Shown here in pieces: positions 24,401 to 36,400 of a DNA stretch of 64,000 nucleotides (position 1 is the stretch's first letter; every line of letters begins with the position of its first letter). The DNA comes from Prinia subflava (Eukaryota > Chordata > Aves > Passeriformes > Cisticolidae): the NCBI RefSeq assembly GCF_021018805.1, contig NC_086266.1, positions 7,812,001 to 7,876,000 on the forward strand, read 5' to 3'. Position numbers and translations under genes: made by a program. The notes under the pieces were generated by a model. That model was not told where the DNA came from and searched no databases. It saw only the letters and a program-made list of their open reading frames with translations.

Positions 24401-27400
24401 GGTGCTCCTCTGACTTTATCTTGGCAGGGATTTTGCCTCTGGATCACATGAGAGCCTGGATCCAGCATTTTGAGGAATGCTCCAGCTTTCAGGAGCTGTT
24501 TCAATCCTGCCCTGTCCCTGTGCCACATCCTGCAGCTCCTTTGCCACATCCTTGTCATGAACGTGGCTGTGGTGGCTTGAGGGTGGCTGCCCATCGAGCA
24601 GGGATGGCTTTTCCTGCTCCAGTGCCTTGCACAGCCCAGCTGGAACCAGGGAGATGGATCCTGGTCAGTGCCAGGAGAGTCCTGCCTTCCATGAATAAAG
24701 CTCCTTTATTTTTTAGGAGAGATGTTGGAGTGCCCAGCACAGCTCCCAGGGGATGATTCATTTCCTTGGGATCTAAGGAGCTGCAGGAAGGGAATAAATT
24801 TGGCTTTTCTTCAGGGAAGGGGGAGATGGCCACTTTGGAATTTTGCTCTGGAACTGGAATGAGATGCTTGAGGAGAATCTTCTCCCTTGGGGATCCTCCT
24901 GGCTTTGGAAAAGGGTTCAGAAATTCCACGGAAGTGTGCAAAATCCATTTCCAAAGGGTGCTGGCAGTCCGGGCAGGCTCCAGGGATGGGGTGGAAGAGA
25001 TGGGAAGTTAAACCTTGACAAGAAGGAAACACCTGATCCCTCTGGCATGAGGATGGGTTTGGGAGCTGGTGGAGCCTTGCACGAGGGATCTCCAGAGGGA
25101 GGGATCCTTCCTCTGTTTTGCTTTGGGATCAGCTGATCCCAATGTTTTCGGGACCAGCCCGTGGATTTGCAAGTCTGATGTGCTTTGTGCCTGCAGGCAG
25201 GTGTCTGCAGGGCCACAGTGAATTGGGGCAGATCCCCAGGAGGGATCCCATTTATCCGTCTTCTAAGGAAGACCCTTAGGAGAGTCCCCACCCCAGCCGT
25301 GTGCCAGGGCTTGGTCCCACGGCAGAGCAGCTCCGGAGCCTGCAGGAAGCTCTGGGTAAAACCAGTGAGCCAAAACCCGGCACACGCGGGGGTTCACCCA
25401 CAATATTCGTTGTTTTATTTATCTGGGTGCCCAGAACCCCGCCGAGTTCCCCGGGTGGGTGCAGGAGGGCGTGAGGAGCAGGACGGAAGGAGGAGCAGGA
25501 TGGAAGAGCCGCACGGAGTTGCTCGGCCGAACTTTGAGCCGCGGAGCTGCGCGGCTTTGTCCCGGCGGGACAAAGGCTGATTGTTCTGCCCGGGGAAGTT
25601 TGGCGAGGCAAGGGGACGAGGATTCCGAGTGCGCCGTGCTCGTCCTCCTCCCTGCGACCTGCCCTCGGCTGGAGAGGCGCCTGGTGGGTGTTGTTTCCTT
25701 TTTGGAAACCTGCAAAAGGAAAGGAGGGAGCGAGCGGGGAGCTGCGAGCGCCGCGGATTTTCCTCTGCCGCTCCTCCCGAGCAGCAAACCCCGTCACCCG
25801 AACTCGCTCCCCGGGCTTTGGGGAATGCATTTCTGCCCCCTGCATCACCGCCCGGGAGTTTTCCCCCTCTCAAACCTGTTCGGTCACCTCCCGGCGCTGT
25901 TTTGTTCTCCTTCCCTGCTCCACTGAGTTCTTTTATCCAACCCATCCACTGCAAATAATCGCACTTACGAGCGTCTTGTGAGCTTGATTACAGTGTTTGC
26001 TTTCCCCGTGCTCCATTGGCGAATTCCCGCAGTCACCGGGTCCCGCCGGGCTCTGGGGATTGGAGAACTCGTGTTTACAATTCAGATGTTCTCAGAACTT
26101 GAGCTAGCATGAAAACCCTCCAAAAAAACCCCCATGGGCTGTTTACCGCATCAAAGAGCTTCAGCCCCGTTGAAGCTCGGCTTGAAACTCAAACAAAGAA
26201 TCTTTCATTGAGTTCAGAAATGCTGCGAGAATTCTTGGAAATTTATTGTTTTCTCAGCGTGATGGGGAGGGACCTTCAAGTTCCCACCCAGAGCAGGAGT
26301 TGCAAGTATTAAAATGCGTTTCAGGACCTCGCTCTTTGTAGGATTTTCAGTGCAAGTAGGAGAAGGGAATGGCATGGAATTAATCCCAGTATAGCTGCTC
26401 TGAAGACTATCCCAGGTTTATCCCAAAACCCAGGCTATTATCCCTTATCAGATCCCTCACACCTGAGGTAACTTATCTCGTGGATCTGAACCCATCCTGG
26501 AGAGGCCAGGGGATGTGGATGCTCTCCAGCCCATCTAACCATGGGGTTTTTTTTGTGTATTTATTTACCCCAAACATTGTAATGTTGTCTCTATAAAATC
26601 ATCATTTTTTCTGCTTTTCAGGGAGCTAAACCCAGGAATGGCTGGGTATATTAAAATTCTTCACAATGCACAGGTTTGATTTTCTCTGAACTGTGGAAAA
26701 GCCCCAAATTTGTTGGGAAAATCAGGGCATCTCCCCAGCTGCTCATCCAAAACATTTCTGAACCTTTCGTTCTGGCCAGCTTCCAATATTTGGGGCTTTT
26801 GTGGTTCTGTGGCATGGGAGGAACCCAAACCCATTATTTTGGGGTTTGCCATCCCCTCGGGGATCCCAGGAGTGTCCCAGTCCTTGTGTTTCCCAGGGCT
26901 GGCAATGCCCAGGCTCCCAAATGCTCCCGCTGGAGCTTCCCCAGGGCTCGGAGCCCTCTCCTGGGAGCTGTTATTGGCCTGTGCCATAATCAGCCTCCCT
27001 TAATTAACAGGAACTGGGGACTCCTTTATACACAGGGAAAAGGTGGAAAGAGAGGGTTGGGGTGGAAGGCCCTGGATCTGAAGGAAACTCCAGATTTCTG
27101 CTTCCAGGACCACACCAGGAGCACAGAGGTGCTTGCTTATGGCAGGATGGGGAACGAGGTGATGGTTGAGGTCCTTTCAACCCAAACCATTCCATAATTC
27201 CATTAAATACTCAGGACAGGACTTGTGGCAGGAGTGGACCTGCTCCAGTGTCCCCCTCCATCCCTGTTTTGGCAGGACCTTCCTGGCCTGGGAATGTTCA
27301 GGCTTGGAAGAAGAGTTGGCCCAACCCAACTCTCCCAGCCGCCTCGGGGTTTGTTTTGTTTTATTTTCCCAACTGCTTTTATTTCCCCAACTGGAGGAAG

Positions 27401-30400
27401 TTGGGGCTGCCGGGATGGGGGGATTTGCTGTCTGCAGGTGAAACCTGACCTTGCTTGGGGTCTGCCCTGCTGGTTTTCCTGGGAAGAAAAGGAATTGTGG
27501 CCTCTTTGATGGGCTCTGGATGCCAGGAGGGCTCCACAAGCCCCAGCAAGCAGCCAGTGACTCATTCCATTGTCAGCCCCTTGGGAATGTGCCTTGGAGA
27601 GGAGTGTGAGCTGCCAGGGGGATTGAGGGAGGCAGAGTGAATCCCACCACTGGGGAGGATCCCTGGGAGCTCCAAAGCCTCTCCCACAGCACGTTCAAGA
27701 CTTGGGGCAGGGATGTGTAACTGGGGGAACTGGAAGGCTCAAAGACAATCGCAGCATCCTGGGGCCAGGAACAGAGGGGTAAATTTGTCCAGGGAATCCT
27801 GGGGATTGTGACATCCAAGAGTCAGGGAGAGGCAGTTCTGGGATGGAGCTGAGTCCAGAAGGAGCAGTGGAGCTGCAGGGGCCCCCTGCTCCTAATTCCA
27901 AATCCAGCACTGATTTGTGCCTGTTAAACCCAGGGTTCCTTGAGTTCTGCCATGCTTTTGGCTGATGCTGGAGCAGCTCCAAGCCTCTGGATCTTCCAGG
28001 AATTGAAATGACATTAAATAATTTCATTTTTTCCAAAAAACCATCCAAGGGGCTGTAGCAGCTCACACCAGGAATCAGCCCAGATCAACTTCCAGGAGCT
28101 TTGGTGGAAAACCTCAATTCCCTTTCAGGGGCTCCAGCTCAGCCTTTGCTGGGCAGGAGCAGCTCAGAAATTGTGAAATGGGAATATCCTGAAAGCTGTG
28201 AAGGTCCAGCTCCCTTAAATCCTCATGTCCTCCCTTCCCACACTTTGAGAGTTGTCCTCACACCGGGTGGAGCAATGGGAGAGGGGAGAGGCCATGCCTG
28301 ATTCCCACCTTCCTTCCAGCTCCATCCAGGGCTGGGTTCTGCAGAAGTGGGATCTACCCCCAAACTGTGGATCAACCCCAAAGTCAGCATGGGACCCCTC
28401 CTCCCTCACCTCTGGCTGTGCTCCTGTGTCATTCCCTTCCCACTCCAGGCTCTGTGTCCAAGATTTTGTTATTTTTCAATCCATTTATGGCTTTATTTTT
28501 GGAAAGGTTTCTGCTTGCTGCTGGAGCCTGGCTGTTCCCAGCATCTCCTCTTCCAGCCCCTTGACCTTGGAGTTGGATGAGGGTGTTTTCCCTGGCTCCC
28601 TTGGCCTTTGGGATTGTGGCATGACCCCGGTGATAAATACCTGAGCTGGATTGCCTTTGAGGGAGCCTTTATCAGCTGCTGGAGGGAAGGAATTGCAAAC
28701 ACAGCCAGCAAGTCTGGGAGTGGGGCTGGATGGAGATCGCAGCTTCCCTGGTTCCTGGGAAGTCATTAACTGCTCAGGGAGTTCCAACACACAGGCAGGA
28801 AAGAGCACTGGGATAACTCCCCGTCTCCTAGGCCATCCATGGACACAAACCTGGGGAAAGAATGAAATTCCATCAATGATTTGGGGGCAGCACCTCATCC
28901 TGGAGTTGCTCTGAACCCCCAGGTTTGGGCAGGGTGGGGTCTCACATCCTTTTTCTGGCAGGGAGCCGAGGCAGGAAAAGGGGAAATGTCTGAAGTGGAT
29001 GATGTAAACCTTGGACTTGATCACCTTAGAGGTGTTTTCCAACCCAAATAATCCATGGGTGCTTCGAGGGCAGCCCCTCACCCTGGAGCTGCTCCTGTGG
29101 GACCGAGCAGGGGAGCACATCCAGGGCCTTCCCGGGCCCAGCACATTCCCACGGGAGCTTGGATTCAGTCTGGGACACAGCTTTGTTGTTTACAGCAGCC
29201 AAAGAAGTTAGGCACTTGAAAGGAAGAGTCCCGGGGCTTTCTTTGCTAATCCCGTTTTACAGAGAGTTCCAGGAGACTTGAGGAACAAACAGAAAATAAC
29301 GTCGATCCAGGTCGGTATCAAACCCAAATCATCAGAGGAACAAATATTTACCCAGGTCAATATTTAACCAGGAGACAATAAATGCTGATATTGAACCAAA
29401 TCTGGATATAAATACAGGCTATTTATAAAGTGAGCCTGCAGCGGGGCACTGCCGGGGCCGTGCCAGGGGGGTTGATTGATGATTATCCTGCCCATTGTTT
29501 GCTGATTCCCTTGGAGGCTGGAGTTTCGTGCAGGTGCACGGAGGAGAAAGAGCCCAGGCTGGGTTGTGGCACGACCGTTGTGCCACACCTGCGCTCCCGG
29601 GGTCCCTCGTGCCCAGGACAGGCCCCCCCTTCCCGCTGGAGCCAGGTCCTGCTGTTCCCCCATTCCCTGAACCCCCACGTCAGAGGATCATCGACTCATG
29701 GAGTGTTTGTGTTGGGGGGGACATCAGAGATCACCCAAACCCGACACCTCCCACTGTCCCAGACTGCTCCAAGCCCTGTCCAGCCTGGCCTTGGGCACTG
29801 CCAGGGATCCAGGGGCAGCCACAGCTGCTCTGGGCACCCTGTGCCAGGGCCTGCCCACCCTCACAGGGAACAATTCCTGCCCAATCTCCCATCCAGCCCT
29901 GCCCTCTGGCAGTGGGAGCCATTCCCTGTGTCCTGTCCCTCCATCCCTTGTCCCCAGTCCCTCTGCAGCTCTCCTGGAGCCCCTTTAGGCCCTGCAGGGG
30001 CTCTGAGCTCTCCCTGGAGCATTCTCCTCTCCAGGTGAGCACCCCCAGTTCTCCCAGCCTGGCTCCAGCCCTTGGAGCTCCATGGCCTCCTCTGGATTTA
30101 TTTCAGCAGTTGCACATCCCTCTGATGTCAGGCCCCAGGGCTGGATGCTCTTGGCTGCCCAGCAGGGACACAGGTGACATTTTCTTGCCCCCTGTCCCCA
30201 GAGCTCTTTGCAGCAGTGCCAGCACCACACTGGGGCTGGGTGTGAGCAGGAGCCCGGGATCAGCCGAGAAGGAATCTCCTGGCTGGGAGATGGGCTGGGA
30301 GCTGTGGCCAGGCAGGAGTGAGCCCAGGGCAGGTGAAACAGCCCTGCTGTCCCCCAGCCCCTCCCTGTGCCACCCTCAGAGCTGCTGCCTGTTTAGCAAA

Positions 30401-33400
30401 CACTGATTTCCCTCCTGGTCCCCTGGCTCTGCCCGGTGGTGACAACACCTGATGTTCCTGGGGCCGTTTGTCATTTATCACCTGCAGATTAGGAGGTGTT
30501 TAATCAAGGGACAGCCACGTCTCAGCCCAGCTCCCCGTGCTCGTGGTTAATCCGGGTTTCTCTGGGGCCTGCCAAGAAATGTTTGTGTTGGACTCTGCTT
30601 GAATCGATCTCTGTGCTGATAACGGCTCCCCCAGCCTGGGACATCTGATCCAGGGATAAACCCCCGGCTCCTGCAGGATTTGTGGGAACTGGCAGCAGTG
30701 GAGGGGCCCATGTCCACCCCTATGAACCACTGGAAAATCCTGGAAAATCCACTCTGGAGACGTGGGATGGCGTTGCTTTCTTCATCTGCCACTGCTTTTA
30801 CTGGGGCTGGGGGCTTCACATCCTCCAGCTCTCCCAGGGGCTGGTCCTGAGGTTATCCCATCCTCCAGGGAATTTGGGTCACCAAGTTTGGGTGTGCTGA
30901 GTGTAACACTGCTGGTCCAGTGACACAAACTGGTGAGCAGTGGCCTTACTGGAGTGGACAAAGTGCTGGTTTGTGCCGTCCCTTCATTTTTATTTTGATT
31001 TTCTTTCTCTGCCAAGTTGGGGAGATGCTTCTCCAGGATCAAACTTGGGTGACTTTGGGGGAAAAATCCGTCTGGAGTTCACTGTTTTGGCAGTGCGAGA
31101 GGAGTTTCTTGCTGGCATTCCCTTCCTGGACATGTACAGATGGCTGCAAATCAAAGAGAGTGGGTTTAGGTGGGACATTGGGAAGGAATTCCTGGCTGTG
31201 AGGCTGGGCAGGCCCTGGCACAGGTGCCCAGAGCAGCGGTGGCTGCCCCTGGATCCCTGGGAGTGCCCTAGGCCAGGTTGGACAGGGCTTGGAGCAGCCT
31301 GGGACAGTGGGATGGGATGAGCTTTGGTGTCCATTCCAACTCAAACCATTGTGGGATTCTGTGGATGATCCCAGTCCCTCTGGACTCCCAGAGGGTTTGT
31401 TGGTGTTTCCCCTTTTCCCTGAGCTGCTGATCCATGGCTCCGTGGTGGCTGCTGCAGCCTGCGGCCGTGCAATGTTGTGTGGTGCCCCCTGCCCTCATCC
31501 CGGCCTCCAGGGATGGCCTGGCCAGTGCCTGTGGGGGAAACTGGGCCTGTGATCCCTCTAAAAACCTGGTGGCTCTTCATCTGCAAGGCGCTGAGGCCTT
31601 TCCCCCTCAGCTCACACCTCGTTGGGATGAGCTGAGCACCCCATTTGTGGGATAAGTTCAATCCTTCCCCAAAAGAGGCAGGAAATGGTTCATTCCCTGC
31701 CTGTGGCTGGCGGGCAGGGAGGAAGGGATGGGCTGAGCATTCCAGGTCATTGCTGTCCCATGGGTGGGGGACAGGCAGAGGATATGGGGTCTCCAGCTAT
31801 GGGATCTGAAGTTCTCCTGGAAGTGAGAAGGAGAAGGATGTGGACTGAGAATGAGCCCACAGGAGGCTGGTAAATACTGATTTGAGATTTGGAGGAATCC
31901 CAGATCTCTTCTTGGTGCTGGAGGACAGTGGCCTGTTTGGAACACTGACCTTGGAGAAAGGATCTGGGTCTGAGGGATCTGGGAGGAGCCCTCAGCCCTC
32001 TGAGTGAATCTGGGAGAGGCAGGAGAAGGGAGAGGTGCAGGACATCTGTGAGCACCTTGTCCTCCGTGTGGGGATGAGAAAGGGATTTGAGGTGCCGTGC
32101 CTCAGTGTCCTCGGGAGAGCTCTGTACTTCCCATTTGTCTCTTCTGTCCAAAGAGGCTTCCCTCGTTCCTCCTTGGACAGGCTCCAGCCATGGTGGGCAA
32201 CCACCAGCTGCTTCCATGTCATGGCGTGGGAGGAGACACCATTGCCAGGGGGGACACCTGGAGGCCCTGGGAGGGCCCTGGGAGGGCTCTGGGAGGCTGT
32301 GGGAGGCTCTGGGGGGTGCTGCCCTCCTTGGCAGGGGAATTTGGGGGGGTCTTTGGGGTGAGCAAGCTGGGGAGGACACCCCACTAACCCAGCCCTGCCT
32401 CCCACAGCTGCACCCCATGAGGATGGACCAGCGGATGCCGCCGCTCATCCTGGAGGTGAGTGCCTTCCCTCCTTCCTTCCCCTGTGTCCTCCTGCTCCTG
32501 GTGGGAAGGGGGAGCACAGAAGTCCCCAAGAGACTGAGCTGGGACATTCCCCCCTCCCCATTCCCACTCCCTCCCACTCCCTCCTTCCATCCTTCCAGCT
32601 GGGACACGTCTCTCTGTCTCTGCCAGTCCCCTGTGTCAGTTTGTCACTGTCACCTCCATGGCCTGTGTGTCCCCATGGGACAGGAGCCATGAGTGACAGC
32701 CGGGAGCACCTGAGCGCTTGAGGGCACTTGGTCACCTCAGTTGTGCTGATCCTGAGCTGAGCACTTTGTAGGATCACAGAATTGTTTAATTTGGAGAAGC
32801 TCTCCAAGACCATCAAGTCCAACCATTCCCCCAGCACTGCCGAGGCCACCACTGCCCCTGTCCCCAAGTGCCACATGCACACAGCCTTTAAACCCCTTCA
32901 GGGACAGTGATTGCCCCACTGCCCTGGACAGCTCCTGCCAGGGCAGGACAGCCCTTTCCATGCAGGAATTGTCCTTAATATCCAACCTGAGCCTCCCTGG
33001 CCCAGCCTGGGGCCGTTTCCTCTCCTCCTGTCCCTGTCCCTGGAGCAGAGCCTGACCCCCCCCTGGCTGTCCCCTCCTGTCAGGAGCTGTGCAGAGCCAC
33101 AAGGTTCCCCTGAGCCTCCTTTTCTCTAGGCTGAGCCCCTTTCCCAGCTTCCTCAGCTGCTGGATTTGGATAGGGCACTGGTTGGGAAGTGCTTTGGGGT
33201 CGGAGGTGCCAGCACCAGGCCAGGCAGTGTTTTCCAGGTGTTTCTGGGCCACAGACAAAAGGTTCCCATTTCTCCCTGTGGGAAGGATGCTGGTGCTTGG
33301 GATTCCTGTGGAACTGTGGCAGGGATTCCTGCAGAAATGTGAATAGTGGAGCATTCCATGGGGTGGGATTGTTGTTGTCCGGGTCCTGCACACACACACA

Positions 33401-36400
33401 GAGCAATGGGCAGGGCTGGTGTCCTGACCGGTGACAGCCACTGCTGTCCTTATCACCCCTTTCTCCAGGAGCCTGAAGGGGAATTACTGTGGTTTTTTTA
33501 ATGGAAAGACCAGGAAAGGACTGTACTCTGCAGGGAGGGGTGGTTCTGGAGGAAGGGAGGTTGGGTGACACCCAAGAAGGGCCCTCCATGCAAATTTGGG
33601 CCCTCCATGGAATCCTTTAGTGTGGAAAGGCCCTCTGAGCTCCACAGCCTTCCCCATTTGTATCCCTGCCTGGTCCCCTTCAGCAGAAGGACCTTCCCTT
33701 GGGAACTGGAGGTGAAAAAGTGAAATGCCAGAGATAAGGGAAGTGTGGAAGCAAAAGGCACCCAGCACCTTGCTGCTGCCAAGTGGGGCTGTTCATTGCT
33801 CAGGAATGTGTGGCATTCCGAGCTGCCCGGGGTGAGCTGATTCCCAAGGGAACCTGGCCCGTGCCAGCCTGGGTGCCAGCAGTGCCCGGGGCTGGGCTCC
33901 AGGGCTTTGCCGTGGTTCTCCCGAGGGAGGGAACCCAGCAGGGAGGGACTCCTCGGGGCTTGGAGCTCTCCGTGAGGGTGGGATGGAGGTGCAGCTCTCT
34001 GAGCTCCCTCCCTGCCTCCTGCTGATGCCTTGGGGTAAGGAGGGAGGGCAGGCACCAGGGACAGGCACCAGGGAACAGCTGGAGCTGTGCCAGGGAGGGT
34101 TAGGGTGGATATCAGGGAAAGGTTCCTCATCCATCCTCATCCTTATTCCCAGGCTCCCCAGGGAGTGGGCACAGCCCCGAGGCTGCCAGGAGCGTTTGGT
34201 CACTCAGGGTGGAGGTGTTGGGGTGTGCAGGGCCAGGGGTTGGACTGGATGATCCTTTCCAACTTGGGATATTCCATGGCTCCACAAGTAGCTCAAGGCT
34301 GTGCCTGAGCGAGGGCTCCTTCTCCAGAGGGGCTGTTTGAGCTCCCTTTAACCAGGACAGGAACTTCCAGCACCTCCACGTTTGACAAGGGTAGACATGT
34401 CATGGTTGGACTCGATGACCTTAGAGGTCTTTCCTCACACAACAATTCCCTGATTCTGCAGGATTCCCAGCACGCTGTGTGCGCACAGTCCCAGCGTGGC
34501 CCTTCCCAGCACGGCCTCCCTGAGCTCCCTCCCGAGTGGCAGAGGGTGGATTTGTGCTGTCCCCGTGCCTGGGTGCCAGCCAGCTCAGCCATGTGTTGCC
34601 AGCAGGGCTCCCAGAGGTGCAAAGGCTCTTTGAATGAGCTGGAAGCTCCGTGATCCTTTCCCTGGAAAGGGCGAGGAAATCTCTTGGCTCCCGCCCAGCT
34701 TTGTTAAGAGCCCTGAGGTGGCAGCAGGGCTGACTTTGGCCCGTGGCACTGTGGTGACACAGTTCAGGGCTGGAAACCTCGGCTCAGGGCGTGGGCTGAG
34801 CTCAGCTCCCACTCCTGGAGTGCACTCCAGGCTCTGCCAGGGAAACCTGGTGGTTTTCCAGCTGCTGTCCATAGGAATGAGGGCTTTGACACTTGGAGAT
34901 CCACCAGTAATTAAGGGCTGCAGCTCTGCACGAGAGCTTTAGTGCTAGGATCTGCAACCACAATGAGCAGAACCTGAGTCATCCAGCACCAGAAGATGAA
35001 TTTCCTCGAGGATTGCTCCATCAGGGTGCTGGATTGTTGGGGCTGGATCCAGTGGGGTGCCCCAGCAGGCAGGAACCAGGAAGGGAAGGAACCAGAGCCA
35101 GAGGTTCTGGGACCTTGGAGGAACCAGGCTTGTAAAAACAGCTCTGTAAAACCAGAACTAACCCAAAGGTTAGCCCAGGGCTGAGTCACTGCCCAGGTGA
35201 GGCAGGAAGGCAGGAACTGTTCTCATTTTAGGCTCAGAACACACTGAATTTGTGGCAATATCACTTAGATTTCTAGGCCCAAATTATTTCAAATTAATTA
35301 AAGATATTGTCCTAGAATTCCTCAGTTCATTAAAGAGACTTTCCCCAGAATAAAACACTCCCCAGGCTGCTGAGTTTAAAGGAAATCAGAGCCAGCATGT
35401 CCAAGGTGGGCTGGAGATCCAGCATGCCTGAGGTGTGATCCTGGCTGGATCCATCCCATTCCTGGTGCTCACTCCTGCTGTTTGTGGGCCCAAAGCTTTG
35501 CACCCAAAGCTTGCTTCCCTTTATCAGGTTTAATTTCTGTCCTGCCTGCATCCTGTCCCGGCTGCCCAGTGTTATCGGGGAGATAGGGAGGGGGGAAGTA
35601 GGGCAGAGGATGCTGATTCAGCCCTGGGGAGTCTGGCTGAGTCAGACCCGGAGCTAAATCACCTCAGCTCAGGTTCCCGGGCTGTTCCTGCTGCTCCCTC
35701 CATTTCCTGCTTGCTCAAATCCCCTTCGAGCGTTGGCCTGCCCCGTGCTGGGTGTCAGGGTCACCTTTCCCAGCTGCCCTGTCCGTGTTCTCGCCGCAGG
35801 CGCGCTCCGAGATGGACAAGTACCTGCCCAGCGAGGCGCCGCCTGTGCTGGTGGACAAGAAATACCGCCGGGAGAGCGCCTCGGTGGTGGACGAGTTCTT
35901 CTCCACGGAGAAGCCCAGCTCCACGCCCTACAGCGTGAACATCAACGTCATCCTGCCCGACACCACCCACCTGCGCACGGGGCTCTACCGGCCCCCCAAG
36001 CCCGTGGCCCCCTTCCCGCAGATCAAAACCGAGCCCGGCGCCGGCTTCTCCCAGCCCTGCTCGTCCTCCTCGGGCGCCACGCAGACCCTGCCCGACTTCA
36101 CCAGCGTCTTCAGCATGCCCCAGTCGGTGGCGGTCAACAACATCTTCATCAAGCAGGAGATGCCCGCCGAGGTGCCGCTGCCTGCCCACCCACAGCCGTC
36201 CCAGCTCTTCCAGCTGCCCCTGGGTGCTGCCGGCGCCGACATCCCCGCCCTGGCGTCCTCGTCCAGCAGCACCACGGCCGTCAGCTGCCTCAGCGGGGTC
36301 ACCATGTGCACAGGCTCGGTGGCTGGCATGGCACACAGACCCGTGCAGCCAGCAGGGCCCCTCAAGCAGTACCCACACATGGCCCAGGGACAGGGGAGCT

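Larger units (their letters stand above)
21468..35799 (+). other. KLF5L intron 1 region (14.3 kb, or 10.9 plus 3.3 kb around the cassette exon)
   Basis: No independent gene is seen. 21.5-26.4 kb is nearly free of CR1 and includes the GC-rich block 25395-25960 and the forkhead/TCF block near 26.1 kb; 27-34.5 kb carries seven CR1 fragments. ORFs here are repeat- or composition-derived. Confidence 0.65.

Noticed and set aside
34094..34104. Telomere-like 'gggttaggg' word
   Set aside because: A single occurrence inside a CR1 fragment; no tandem array.
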